The notes beneath the pieces were generated by a model, which was given only the letters and a program-made list of their open reading frames with translations, was not told where the DNA came from and made no database searches. This document shows positions 28,251-37,241 of a stretch of DNA of 64,000 bases, piece by piece (within the stretch, counting starts at the first letter, position 1; every line of letters starts with the position of its first letter). A program made the position numbers and the translations under genes. This stretch comes from an uncultured Roseburia sp. (lineage in GTDB: Bacteria > Bacillota > Clostridia > Lachnospirales > Lachnospiraceae): assembly GCA_947088345.1 (NCBI GenBank), contig CAMUGE010000002.1, positions 1-64,000 on the forward strand, written 5' to 3'.

Positions 28251-28279
28251 TTGCATTTTGAAATCTCACCTGCTAAAGT
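28251..28279 (+). promoter_or_regulatory. Promoter of the LytTR-DUF3021-ABC operon
   Basis: TTGCAT (28251-28256) and TAAAGT (28274-28279) are 17 bp apart, directly downstream of the direct repeats, a layout suited to activation. Confidence 0.6.
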
Positions 28280-28348
28280 AAAACAAAACGATACGAAGAA
28301 TACAGGCCGCAGCAGAGCCGACATATACGGACGAAAGGAAACTGTCTT

Positions 28349-28798
28349 ATGAAATATACAATCAGGCGTATCCCTGAAGGAGAAGACGAGCTGATCCTAC
28401 AATACCGAAACGTCACACCCGAGGTAGAACACATCCTCTGTTTTTTCAACAGAGAGCAGTCAAAGTTAATCGGATGGCAGGACAAGACAAAGATTGTCAT
28501 TCATTTTAGCGATATCCTGTATCTGGAAAGCGTGGACGGAAAAACATTTGCCTGTACCAATGACGCCGTACTGCGCGTTGACTATACGCTGGCCCGACTG
28601 GAACAGCTGCTATGCGGAATCAATTTTTTCCGCTGCAGCAAATCCATTATATTAAATATAGATAAAATAAAATGTCTGCGAAGCCTGCCGTCAAATCGAA
28701 TTGACGCTACGCTGATCAGCGACGAACATATTTTAATATCGAGAACATATGCGTCGGATTTTCGAAAACGATTGAAAGGAGGCGCCGCCTTTGAATAA
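28349..28798 (+). CDS. LytTR-family DNA-binding regulator
   Basis: The 149-residue protein has a short N-terminal segment and a C-terminal LytTR domain (about 45-145: IHFSDILYLESVDGKTFACT, LEQLLCGINFFRCSKSIILNIDKI, and LISRTYASDFRKRL). It lacks a receiver domain, as in the LytTR/DUF3021 two-gene regulatory systems, where the membrane partner is thought to hold the regulator in check. AAAGGAA precedes the ATG. It overlaps the DUF3021 gene and stands at the head of an operon with an ABC transporter, which it probably controls through the repeats upstream. Confidence 0.88.
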   Translation: MKYTIRRIPEGEDELILQYRNVTPEVEHILCFFNREQSKLIGWQDKTKIVIHFSDILYLESVDGKTFACTNDAVLRVDYTLARLEQLLCGINFFRCSKSIILNIDKIKCLRSLPSNRIDATLISDEHILISRTYASDFRKRLKGGAAFE

Positions 28799-29273
28799 GC
28801 AGAGCAAAAAACTGTCCGCCTGGGAACATTATATTGCAAAAGAGATTGGCATAGAATTTAAATCCTGTCTTTATTTTTTTTGTATTCTCTTTTTCTACTG
28901 TGTATACCGGCTGCTGCATGGAAACGATACCGCACAGATTATGCATATGACGCAGATGATCTGTGTGGCCTATGCCATGGGCTATATCCAAATGTACTTT
29001 CTTGCCAATTTCGACGAAGCTGAAAAATTACGAATAAAAGAACTGGTGTGCATCACATTCTGTTCCGCTGCCTATGCTCTGTTTTCATTGCTGTTTAAGT
29101 GGTTTGACCGTTCGGCCGCAGCAGCAACCCTGTTCGCCTTTTATATGACGCTTGTTTATCTCTGCGCGTTTTTTGTCTATAAGTCGAAGCGAGAAATGGA
29201 CAGCAAACGATTAAATGAAGACTTAAAATATTTTCAGGAAAGGAGTCAACACAATGTATGCAATAGAAATTGA
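28791..29273 (+). CDS. DUF3021-family membrane protein
   Basis: The 160-residue product has four hydrophobic helices (about 25-45, 54-74, 85-103, 113-133) and a charged cytoplasmic tail, matching DUF3021 proteins that always accompany a small LytTR regulator. The start is TTG at 28791, eight bases after AGGAGG and inside the last codons of the LytTR gene, so the two are translationally coupled. Its last 20 bases overlap the start of the ABC ATPase gene. Confidence 0.82.
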   Translation: MNKQSKKLSAWEHYIAKEIGIEFKSCLYFFCILFFYCVYRLLHGNDTAQIMHMTQMICVAYAMGYIQMYFLANFDEAEKLRIKELVCITFCSAAYALFSLLFKWFDRSAAAATLFAFYMTLVYLCAFFVYKSKREMDSKRLNEDLKYFQERSQHNVCNRN

Positions 29274-30075
29274 TCGTCTCACAAAATATTACGGAAAACA
29301 GAAAGGAGTTGAAAATATAAGTTTTCAGGTAGAAACAGGAGATATCTTTGGCTTTCTTGGGCCGAATGGCTCCGGCAAATCCACAACGATACGCTCGATG
29401 CTTGGCCTTATACATTTTCAGCATGGCGCGATACGGATTTTTGGAAAAGACCTGACTAAACAAAAAGAAGAAATTCTTCGTGAAATTGGCTATATGCCAT
29501 CGGAAGCAATGTTTTATCCGAACATGAAAGGAAAAGATGTCATAAAGCTCGCCGCAAAGATACGCAAACTAGATTGTACAAATGAAGCACAAAAATTATG
29601 TGAACGCCTTAAAGTGAATCCTGACAGAAAAATCAGTGATCTCTCCCTTGGCAACCGAAAAAAAATCAGTATTGTATGCGCAATGCAGCACAAACCCAAA
29701 CTATTTCTGTTTGATGAGCCGACAAGCGGCCTCGACCCGCTGATGCAGTCAGAATTTTTTCGACTGATTGAGGAATATGTAGCCGCCGGAGCAACCTGTA
29801 TGCTCTCGACACATGTTCTCTCAGAAGTTAAACAATACTGCCGACACGCTGCCGTAATGAAAAACGGACATCTGCTGTGCACTGCTTCTGTGGCAGATCT
29901 CACGAAAACAAACGCCAAACGAATCTCCGTCACACGAAATCAAAAACAGGAAATCTTTCTGTTTCAAGGTAATATCAACGATCTGCTGCAGGATCTTGCG
30001 AGATCAGATATAACAGATATCCTGATTGAAGAACCGTCGCTTGACGAAACATTTATGCATTTTTACCAATCATAA
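29254..30075 (+). CDS. ABC transporter ATP-binding protein
   Basis: The 273 residues include Walker A GPNGSGKST (36-44), a Q-loop region, a signature that reads LSLGNRKK instead of LSGGQ, Walker B LFLFDEPTSGLDP and the switch His in STHVLSE. The altered signature and the C-terminal LDETFMHFY are typical of ATPases of exporters related to multidrug or bacteriocin resistance. AGGAG lies eight bases before the ATG. It partners the permease encoded 12 bases downstream and is probably controlled by the LytTR regulator. Confidence 0.92.
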   Translation: MYAIEIDRLTKYYGKQKGVENISFQVETGDIFGFLGPNGSGKSTTIRSMLGLIHFQHGAIRIFGKDLTKQKEEILREIGYMPSEAMFYPNMKGKDVIKLAAKIRKLDCTNEAQKLCERLKVNPDRKISDLSLGNRKKISIVCAMQHKPKLFLFDEPTSGLDPLMQSEFFRLIEEYVAAGATCMLSTHVLSEVKQYCRHAAVMKNGHLLCTASVADLTKTNAKRISVTRNQKQEIFLFQGNINDLLQDLARSDITDILIEEPSLDETFMHFYQS

Positions 30076-30086
30076 TGGAGGCCTCT

Positions 30087-30878
30087 ATGTTACCGATATA
30101 CAAACATGAAATGAAATTTTATCTGAAAACGCTGCTTGTCTGGTTTGTGTGCACCGCTGCCCTTGGAGCAGCCTGCATTCTTCTTTTCTCCAATTTAAAG
30201 GAAAGCATGACAGATATCGCCGAAAATTTTGCATCCATGGGCTCATTTTCAGATGCTTTTGGCATGAGCGGCCTTAGTATTGCCACACTCCCCGGGTTTT
30301 ATGCAACGGAAATCGGCACGATACATGCGCTTGGCGGCGCGATGTTTGCAGCCGTCATTGGCACAGATCTGCTCGCAAAGGAGGAAAACGGCCATACGAG
30401 CGAATTTCTGTTTACACTGCCGACAACACGCAGAAAAGTTTTGTCAGCAAAATGGTGTGCTGCCGCCGGTATCATTGTTCTCTTTTCCCTGTTATGTGTG
30501 ACCGTTTACTTTGCCTGCATCCATATCATCGGAGAAGAAATGCACTGGAAATCATTCTTTTTCTTTCATTTTATGCAGCTGCTGATGAATCTGGAGATTG
30601 CCGCAGTTTGTTTTTGCATTTCTGCAGTCCTGAAAAAAAACAAACCGGGTCTGGGAATCGGCATTGTTCTTGTGTTTTATGCATTTGATCTGATTGCCAG
30701 AGTGCTTCCCGATCTGTCGGATCTGAAGTGGATCAGCCCGTTTTCGTATGCAAATGCAGCCGATATATTTCAGAACACTTCAACGGATCTGACAGCTGTT
30801 TTTGGGGGGATTGCACTTGGCATCTGCTGTCTCCTCGCTTCATATGCTCTATATGAAAGGAAAGATCTGGCCGTATAA
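30087..30878 (+). CDS. ABC-2-type permease
   Basis: The 263-residue membrane protein has six predicted helices and an extracytoplasmic loop after helix 1, plus the FTLPTTRRKVLSAKW motif typical of ABC-2 permeases after the amphipathic coupling helix. GGAGG five bases upstream points to the ATG at 30087 rather than 30075. With the preceding ATPase it forms an exporter whose substrate cannot be told. It converges on the polysaccharide deacetylase gene with only three bases between them. Confidence 0.88.
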   Translation: MLPIYKHEMKFYLKTLLVWFVCTAALGAACILLFSNLKESMTDIAENFASMGSFSDAFGMSGLSIATLPGFYATEIGTIHALGGAMFAAVIGTDLLAKEENGHTSEFLFTLPTTRRKVLSAKWCAAAGIIVLFSLLCVTVYFACIHIIGEEMHWKSFFFFHFMQLLMNLEIAAVCFCISAVLKKNKPGLGIGIVLVFYAFDLIARVLPDLSDLKWISPFSYANAADIFQNTSTDLTAVFGGIALGICCLLASYALYERKDLAV

Positions 30879-30881
30879 GAA

Positions 30882-31595
30882 TCAGTCAAACATAATCTCC
30901 TCTACGGTTACAAATACATACCCCTTCCCCTGCAGCTCATCTATAATCGCAAAAGCCGCGTTTACAGACGATTCGGACGCATCGTGCAGCAATATAATAT
31001 CGTTTTCCTGTACTTTCGAGATCACGCGCTGCGCGATAACTCCGGAATTATCTGTCTTCCAATCCAACGGGTCAACATCCCACAAAACTTCAATCATAGT
31101 AGTCTCATAGTCCAGATTACTTTTCCAACACCCAAACGGCGGACGTATGTATTCGGGATATTCTCCAGTCAGCTCATAAATTGCCGTATTCGTTTTATTT
31201 ACCTGCTCTTTTGCAGCGGTATCATTTAAATTGCAAAGGTTCACATGTTCATACGAGTGTGTGCCAATCACATGACCGTCCTCATGTATCTTTTTTACAA
31301 TGTCCGGGTACTTCTCTATTTCTTTCCCGAGCAGAAAAAATGTGGCTTTTACACCGCGTTCTTTCAGTCCGGTGAGCAGCTTCTCCGTATAGTCCGGGTT
31401 TGGGCCGTCGTCAAACGTAATGGCAACTTTTTTTATCTCCTGTGGGCCTGCCTGCTGCATATTGCCGACTGTGACAGCGGATGCGGCATATTTATTGTGA
31501 CACAAAATAACAGCAAGCGTAAAAATCAGGAGGATTCCGGACAGGAAAAGAATATATTGCAGCGTAAAAACTTTTGTTTTCCATGGTTTCTGCAC
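30882..31595 (-). CDS. Membrane-anchored polysaccharide deacetylase (NodB family)
   Basis: NodB-type deacetylases remove acetyl groups from peptidoglycan or chitin-like sugars outside the cell. The 237-residue protein has an N-terminal membrane anchor (about 15-35) and a NodB domain with the TFDDGPNPD metal/catalytic motif (Asp62, Asp63), HSYEH (His113, His117), RPPFG, WDVDPLDWK and ILLHD. I use the GTG at 31595 because AGGAG lies eight bases upstream; a longer frame reaches 31658. By this motif set it is expected to be active and most like PdaA/PgdA proteins. Confidence 0.85.
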   Translation of the reverse strand: MQKPWKTKVFTLQYILFLSGILLIFTLAVILCHNKYAASAVTVGNMQQAGPQEIKKVAITFDDGPNPDYTEKLLTGLKERGVKATFFLLGKEIEKYPDIVKKIHEDGHVIGTHSYEHVNLCNLNDTAAKEQVNKTNTAIYELTGEYPEYIRPPFGCWKSNLDYETTMIEVLWDVDPLDWKTDNSGVIAQRVISKVQENDIILLHDASESSVNAAFAIIDELQGKGYVFVTVEEIMFD

Positions 31596-31800
31596 CAAAA
31601 GTACTCCTGTGATCATTCGTTGCTTTATTATATGCAGTTGCGTTCGGAAAAACAACAAAAATTTCCACTCTCTTTTCCATTTTGGCCCAACTTACTTTAT
31701 TTTCTCCGCAGTGCAACTCTTCCCGCAGCGCGTATTATTTTTAACGGAAAGCGAATCATTTTCATCTTCCCAACAACGCGAATTATCCTGTGAAATAAGA

Positions 31801-31841
31801 ACGGTACCGGAGCGTCTCCAGTTACTTTGCTCCGATACCGT
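31801..31841. terminator. Terminator after the CE12-type giant gene
   Basis: ACGGTACCGGAGC and GCTCCGATACCGT pair with one mismatch around a 15-base loop; T-rich runs follow on both strands. Confidence 0.8.
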
Positions 31842-31878
31842 TTTCTTTTTACAATACAATACTCAAAAGCCCATGCTT

Positions 31879-34800
31879 TTAGTTAGCGTCGCTGCTTTCC
31901 GAATGTATTTTTTCTAATTCACCTAAAATATAAGTACCAATCTGAACGCCAAGATACTGAGTGTAATGGTTATGATCCGGATACCAGCTCTTTACCATAT
32001 CTAATACAGATGTAAACTCTGTACTGTTTGCTGCATTATAATCATTCACATCATCCATGGTAAGGCTATTCATCCAATCCTGACCCCATGCGCCTACATC
32101 AATTACACTTAACCCTTTATCTGTTGCGATTTTCTTCAGATCAGCATTGTGCGCTGCTCCATCGCCACGATTCGTTGTAAATTTGCCTGTAGCTGCATCA
32201 TAAGAATTTACTCTGTCACTGAATCCGATTGGCGTTGCTGTAAGGATCACAGGAATCCCGCCTCTTTGAATGATTCCGTCTACATAATATTTCTCCAATA
32301 AGGTCATATAAGATCCCGGTTCACCCGCTTCTTTTGAATTAATACCCATATTGACTGTCACATAGTCACCCGGACATACTGCCAGTAAAACAGTCTCTAC
32401 TCTTCCCTCATTATAATAGTTTACAGAATCGCGTCCTGCCATACCATTATTTGAGAAAGCGCCAAATGATGCCGGAAGCGCTACATCTTTATCGGCCACA
32501 CAGTTGCCCCATGATTTTGCACCGCTTGCCGTATTGTTTGTAGTAGAATCACCGATCGCATATACCGACGGTTTTGCCTGCGCAACCTTTTTCGCCATCT
32601 GTGTAATTGTCAGAGATTTCAATACGCTCGACGCATCAAATGTCAAATCCAGTACGCCGTCGCAAACTGCAACTGAGAAACTGCCGCCTTTTTTTGTTAT
32701 ACCTGTACTTGCCGGGATTCCATCCACAATTTCAGATTTTATCTCTGCAGAAGTTGTATCAAGCGTCACAAGATAATTTCCGTTCGGAACATCCGCCTTA
32801 AACTGATATTTGTTAGTACTGGTAACATTGTCTTCACCTGCAGTTAATCCTGTTGTATTTGTAAACCCATATCCAAGCTTTTCCGTATACTGTGAGTCTG
32901 CAGTTACCTGTGTGTAGCCCTCCTGCGGATCACCTGTACCAAATGCAAATGACAATCCATGAATATTTACTTTTACTTTATTGGAAAGCTTTTCTACATT
33001 CGTTGCTTTTACATAAACAATTGCAGGTGAAGCGCCTGCCGCAACCGTAAGCTTACCGTCTTCTGCCAATGTCACGCCTTTTACGGTTGTCTCCGTCACG
33101 CCGTCTTTTGCAAGAAGCGTATATTCGATCGCCTCGTCCGGTGTAATAACTAAGCCGTCCTTATTTCGTGTTTCTGCCTTAAATTCACATACTTTGCTCT
33201 CTTCTCCCTCAAACGGAATATCAATTGAGGAAACCGACTTTGTAAACGCCACTACGTTTGCTGACGTTGTGAGCAGAATTTCTTTCTCAGCAGTTTTTCC
33301 GTCTTTCGCAGCAACTACAGTAACTGTTCCGGCTGCGCCTGCGCTTACTTTCAGCTGCGCCGTCTGTGTGCCTGTAGATACAAGCTCCACCCCGGCATAT
33401 TCATCTGACAGCGACCAGTTTACTTCTCCGGTCACTTTCACTCCGGTTTCACTGGTCAGATTTGCAGTCAAATCCATAGTAGACGCCGGGTCCGTTTCCG
33501 CATCAGGTACCTTTATTACTTCCGCGTCAGAAGCAATCGAAATCGAAGATACAACCGGTTTGTATGCCTCAAAGCTATTCAGATACATTGGCCATGTGCC
33601 CATAAAACAGAAATAAACCTGAGATGCATCCGGATTTGTCATATCAATTTCTTCTGTTTCGCCAATCTTTTCTCCGTCCGGCCCATATACGGTTATCGTG
33701 TATTTATTGATACTCGGGTCAGCTGAAACCACATAGCGATTCCATGCCGATGCATCAATACCGCTGATCGTCTGTGTGCCTGCTGTCAATGCACCGGAAC
33801 CTACTGAAGCGGTCCATTCCGGACTGTTATTTCCATTATTGGGCGTATTTGCATACACGCCAAATCCCATACCCGCCGGGAATTTTGCTGTAAAATCAAT
33901 GACATACTGATCTGTCTGATCTGCCCACTGGTATACGCCAACCGTTGAACCGCCGCCGCCGTTGGAAGCAAACTCCAAAGATTTTGTTCCGTCTTCCTCT
34001 TTTACAAGCTTTAATGTCCTGGCTCCGTTGGAACCATAAATCGACCATCCGTTTAATACAATATCTTTATCTTTGATTCCATTTGCCGTTGCCTCATATC
34101 CCACCAATGAATCTTTATAATCATTCATGTTAACCGGATATCCGGCCTGCGGCGCCAGCTGCGTTTCTTTCTGATTACCTGCGCCAAGAACAGCAAACGG
34201 CGTGCGAATCGTAAACTGATCCTCTCCATAAGCAACTTCTGCCTGTACATAACCAATCCAGTTTGAAACACCGTTTCTTACATTAAAGTATGCTGTAGTG
34301 CCGTCTGCAGGAACTCCGTCCGTACCTTCTCCTGTTCCCGCTTCTTTTGTCAGTGAAATATATCCGTCTTCATTATCAAGACCTACTGTCGTCCATTTTA
34401 CAGTAACTTTATCGCTCAGATCATTGCCGAGACTTCCGTTTGCTTTGACAGTAATTGGCAAATGTTCCGGTTCACCCTCCGCCGGCTGGGCAATCGTCCG
34501 ATTTAACGAAGAAGTAAACGCCGCGCTTACCAGTGTCTCTTCCGGAAGTTCACCAAACTCATCCGTATCTTCCACTGCTCTTACGGCAATATTATCCACT
34601 GATTCTACCGGCTTATATCTACCGGCGCGCATATACAGACCTGCTACATTTCCATCTCCATTATAAGATACGATATGTTTATCCAAAATAACGTCTGTCT
34701 GGCTGGTAATTGTCACAGACATCAGCTTCTGCCCTTTATCTACAAATAGTTTGTAATGACACCATTCCGCCGAAGGAATCGTCACTGATACAACATCATT

Positions 34801-36903
34801 CAGTGTGTATTCTGTGGAGCCGCCTTTTCCGTTATCCAATTTCAACAGATAATTTGTTCCGGCGCCATCATTCATCGTTCCGCCTGCATAAGTAAATCCG
34901 GCGCCTTTTACAACTAACTGCGTATTCTGGTTATCACCCGGTTTCACTGCGGCATCAAATTCAACGATATATTTTTCCTGTGCCGAAACATCCACAGCGG
35001 CAAAATCCATGACCGCTCCGCGGGCATTTGCGTTTGTTTCAGAAAAATCAAATGACAGATAATTACTGTGTTCCGTATCGTTTAATATTTTCAGCTGATC
35101 TGGCGCGTTTGCAGACGTTGCAACGGTTGTTGCGTCCGTAATACCCGCAAATGTCTGCCAGTAATAATAATCGTCATGTTTTATACTGTCAGGATCGACA
35201 GCCGGTGCAAATTCCACCGTAATTTCAGCCGCGGCTGTCTTTCCGCCCGCAGCTGCGGTGATTGTTGCCTTGCCTTCCGCCACCGCTGTTACAACGCCGT
35301 CTGCTACTGTTGCAACCGCTTCATTATCGGATGTCCATGCAACTGTCTTGTCTGTTGCATTTTCCGGCAGTACAGTTGCTGTTAATTTCACTGTCTGGCC
35401 TGCTTTTGTTAATTTCGCCGATGTTTTATCTAATGCAACGCTCTCAACTTCAACTAACGTTCCCGCCTCAACTACAGTAATAGACGCCGTCGCCGATTTT
35501 CCGCCTGCGGTCGCCGTAATTGTTGCAGTTCCGACTGACACTGCTGTTACAACACCGTCTGCTACTGTCGCAACCGCTTCATTATCGGATGTCCACGTAA
35601 CTGTCTTATCTGTTGCGTTTTCCGGAAGTACGGACGCTGTTAACGTCACCGTTTTTCCTACCTCTGCAGTTGCCGACTCAGGCGCCAGCTGAACGCTCTC
35701 AACCGCAACCGGATCTGTTGGCTTTTCCGGATCTGTCGGCACAGACGCCGTAACCGTGATCGTCGCCGCAGCTGTCTTATCCCCTGCTTTTGCTGTGATC
35801 ACCGCTGTTCCGGCTGCTTTTGCAGTCACAACACCATTTGCAGCCACCTCTGCCACGGCTGCCTGATCCGAAGACCATGTCACCGTTTTATCCGTTGCAT
35901 TTTCCGGCAATACCACTGCTGTAAGCGCTACTGTTTTCCCAACTTCAACTGACGCTGCCGCCGGTGTTACAGTCACGCTTTGAACAGGAATGATATCCGG
36001 TGTCACACTTCCGCTCTTCTCGGTAACAGTAACTTTACAGGTAGCCTTCTTCGCGTTATCCAATGTCTGGACTGTGATCACTGCCGTTCCGGCTGCAACT
36101 GCTTTTACATTACCTTTTGCATCTACTGTTGCAACACTCTCTTTTGAGGAAGACCAGCTTACCAGTTTGGATGTCGCGTTACCAGGCGCAACAGCCGGCG
36201 TCAGTGAAGCATTTCCGCCGATCTCAAGGTTTAATTCCGAATGATTAAGGGTTACGCCTGTAACCGGCACGGATGGAACAATTACATTCAGCTTTAAAGA
36301 CAATGTTTTGATTCCCGCTGTCTTTTTACTCTTAATTGTCAGCGTCGTCTTACCCGCTTTTACACCTTTCAGCTTGCCTTTTTTATCTATGGTAGCTGTT
36401 TTTTTATTCTTAATCGAATATGTATACCCTGATACTTTAGCGCCCTCCGGCAATACGGATGGCTTCACTGTAATCGTTTTCTTTACATCTACAACCAGTG
36501 TCTTATCTACAGCATTTTTTACTACGATTGATTTCGCCTTTGGAGCAGTAACGGTTACATTACATACTGCTTTCACCGATTTCTTTGCCGTAGACGTAAC
36601 TGTAATCTTTGCTTTTCCAGCTCTTACACCTGTAACTACGCCTTTATTTGTAACTGTGGCAACTTTCTTGTTATTGGACTTAAATGTTACTTTTTTCGAC
36701 GCAGTCTTAGGCGTTACCGATTTTACTTTCAGCGTAAATTTTTTCCCCACCTCAACTGACTTCTTCGCAGCGTTGAGTGTAATCTTTGTCGGCGCTTTTG
36801 CTGCGGCCTGAATTTCTGTAGCAGGTGTCATTGTGATACTGCCAACAGCCATTAATGCAGCAAGTCCAAGTGCCAATGATTTTTTGAATCTTTGAAATTG
36901 CAT
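31879..36903 (-). CDS. Secreted Ig-like protein with C-terminal CE12/SGNH acetylesterase domain
   Basis: A signal peptide (about 1-33) is followed by six BIG2 Ig-like domains (about 36-567), the last three nearly identical, then two beta-sandwich modules (about 575-790 and 900-1110), further Ig-like parts, a galactose-binding-like module (about 1315-1440) and an SGNH hydrolase domain (about 1445-1665). The latter has GDSTTNN (nucleophile Ser near 1454), VNMGIN and a terminal YPDHNHYTQ Asp-His pair, as in CE12 rhamnogalacturonan acetylesterases. These remove acetyl groups from rhamnogalacturonan so lyases can act. Unlike its neighbours it lacks a BspA tail. AAAGGAG precedes the ATG. Confidence 0.85.
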   Translation of the reverse strand: MQFQRFKKSLALGLAALMAVGSITMTPATEIQAAAKAPTKITLNAAKKSVEVGKKFTLKVKSVTPKTASKKVTFKSNNKKVATVTNKGVVTGVRAGKAKITVTSTAKKSVKAVCNVTVTAPKAKSIVVKNAVDKTLVVDVKKTITVKPSVLPEGAKVSGYTYSIKNKKTATIDKKGKLKGVKAGKTTLTIKSKKTAGIKTLSLKLNVIVPSVPVTGVTLNHSELNLEIGGNASLTPAVAPGNATSKLVSWSSSKESVATVDAKGNVKAVAAGTAVITVQTLDNAKKATCKVTVTEKSGSVTPDIIPVQSVTVTPAAASVEVGKTVALTAVVLPENATDKTVTWSSDQAAVAEVAANGVVTAKAAGTAVITAKAGDKTAAATITVTASVPTDPEKPTDPVAVESVQLAPESATAEVGKTVTLTASVLPENATDKTVTWTSDNEAVATVADGVVTAVSVGTATITATAGGKSATASITVVEAGTLVEVESVALDKTSAKLTKAGQTVKLTATVLPENATDKTVAWTSDNEAVATVADGVVTAVAEGKATITAAAGGKTAAAEITVEFAPAVDPDSIKHDDYYYWQTFAGITDATTVATSANAPDQLKILNDTEHSNYLSFDFSETNANARGAVMDFAAVDVSAQEKYIVEFDAAVKPGDNQNTQLVVKGAGFTYAGGTMNDGAGTNYLLKLDNGKGGSTEYTLNDVVSVTIPSAEWCHYKLFVDKGQKLMSVTITSQTDVILDKHIVSYNGDGNVAGLYMRAGRYKPVESVDNIAVRAVEDTDEFGELPEETLVSAAFTSSLNRTIAQPAEGEPEHLPITVKANGSLGNDLSDKVTVKWTTVGLDNEDGYISLTKEAGTGEGTDGVPADGTTAYFNVRNGVSNWIGYVQAEVAYGEDQFTIRTPFAVLGAGNQKETQLAPQAGYPVNMNDYKDSLVGYEATANGIKDKDIVLNGWSIYGSNGARTLKLVKEEDGTKSLEFASNGGGGSTVGVYQWADQTDQYVIDFTAKFPAGMGFGVYANTPNNGNNSPEWTASVGSGALTAGTQTISGIDASAWNRYVVSADPSINKYTITVYGPDGEKIGETEEIDMTNPDASQVYFCFMGTWPMYLNSFEAYKPVVSSISIASDAEVIKVPDAETDPASTMDLTANLTSETGVKVTGEVNWSLSDEYAGVELVSTGTQTAQLKVSAGAAGTVTVVAAKDGKTAEKEILLTTSANVVAFTKSVSSIDIPFEGEESKVCEFKAETRNKDGLVITPDEAIEYTLLAKDGVTETTVKGVTLAEDGKLTVAAGASPAIVYVKATNVEKLSNKVKVNIHGLSFAFGTGDPQEGYTQVTADSQYTEKLGYGFTNTTGLTAGEDNVTSTNKYQFKADVPNGNYLVTLDTTSAEIKSEIVDGIPASTGITKKGGSFSVAVCDGVLDLTFDASSVLKSLTITQMAKKVAQAKPSVYAIGDSTTNNTASGAKSWGNCVADKDVALPASFGAFSNNGMAGRDSVNYYNEGRVETVLLAVCPGDYVTVNMGINSKEAGEPGSYMTLLEKYYVDGIIQRGGIPVILTATPIGFSDRVNSYDAATGKFTTNRGDGAAHNADLKKIATDKGLSVIDVGAWGQDWMNSLTMDDVNDYNAANSTEFTSVLDMVKSWYPDHNHYTQYLGVQIGTYILGELEKIHSESSDAN
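35290..35690 (-). repeat. 258-bp tandem duplication of a BIG2 domain
   Basis: The stretch from 35291 (ACAACGCCGTCTGCTACTGT) recurs 258 bp on at 35549 with only scattered base changes over at least 80 bp. 258 bp is 86 codons, one Ig-like domain, so this is a recent in-frame domain duplication. Confidence 0.85.
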
Positions 36904-37015
36904 TTTATTCTCCTTTCACAAACCATTGTCTGCCATGCAGAAAACAACATGGCTTATCCCTCTTTTTACATATGCCTCCTTTCTGAGTTGTCTGTCTTTT
37001 CCTGTATCTTAATAT

Positions 37016-37047
37016 AGATACTTTACTTTAAGAATAGCATATTTCAA
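37016..37047 (-). promoter_or_regulatory. Shared promoter-like motif upstream of the CE12-type gene
   Basis: This 32-bp stretch matches 24 of 32 positions of 42308-42339, upstream of the other SGNH-containing giant gene, and both lie 110-125 bp before the start codon. It contains TG-C-TATTCT, an extended -10-like element. The rest of 36904-37241 is AT-rich leader and the terminator listed next. Confidence 0.45.
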
Positions 37048-37157
37048 TAAAATTTACTATATATTTTTCATAAATAAAACAATATTATTTGAAATTATTT
37101 ATGGAAATTATATCCTTTTTCCAAAATTTTTTAAAATATTTTGTCTGTTCCTCCAAC

Positions 37158-37193
37158 AAACGGGGCGGCGCACCAAAATGCGCCGCCCCGTTT
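37158..37193 (-). terminator. Strong hairpin after the 1647-residue giant gene
   Basis: AAACGGGGCGGCGCA pairs perfectly with TGCGCCGCCCCGTTT around a six-base loop, 49 bp after the stop. The T tract is short. Confidence 0.7.
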
Positions 37194-37241
37194 CGGGTAA
37201 TGCTCAAAGAAGACAAAAACTATGATTCGATTCCTTTACTT

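Noticed and set aside
37158..37193. Insertion-sequence end or rRNA-like hairpin
   Set aside because: A simple perfect stem just after a stop codon fits a terminator; no transposase or target duplication is near.
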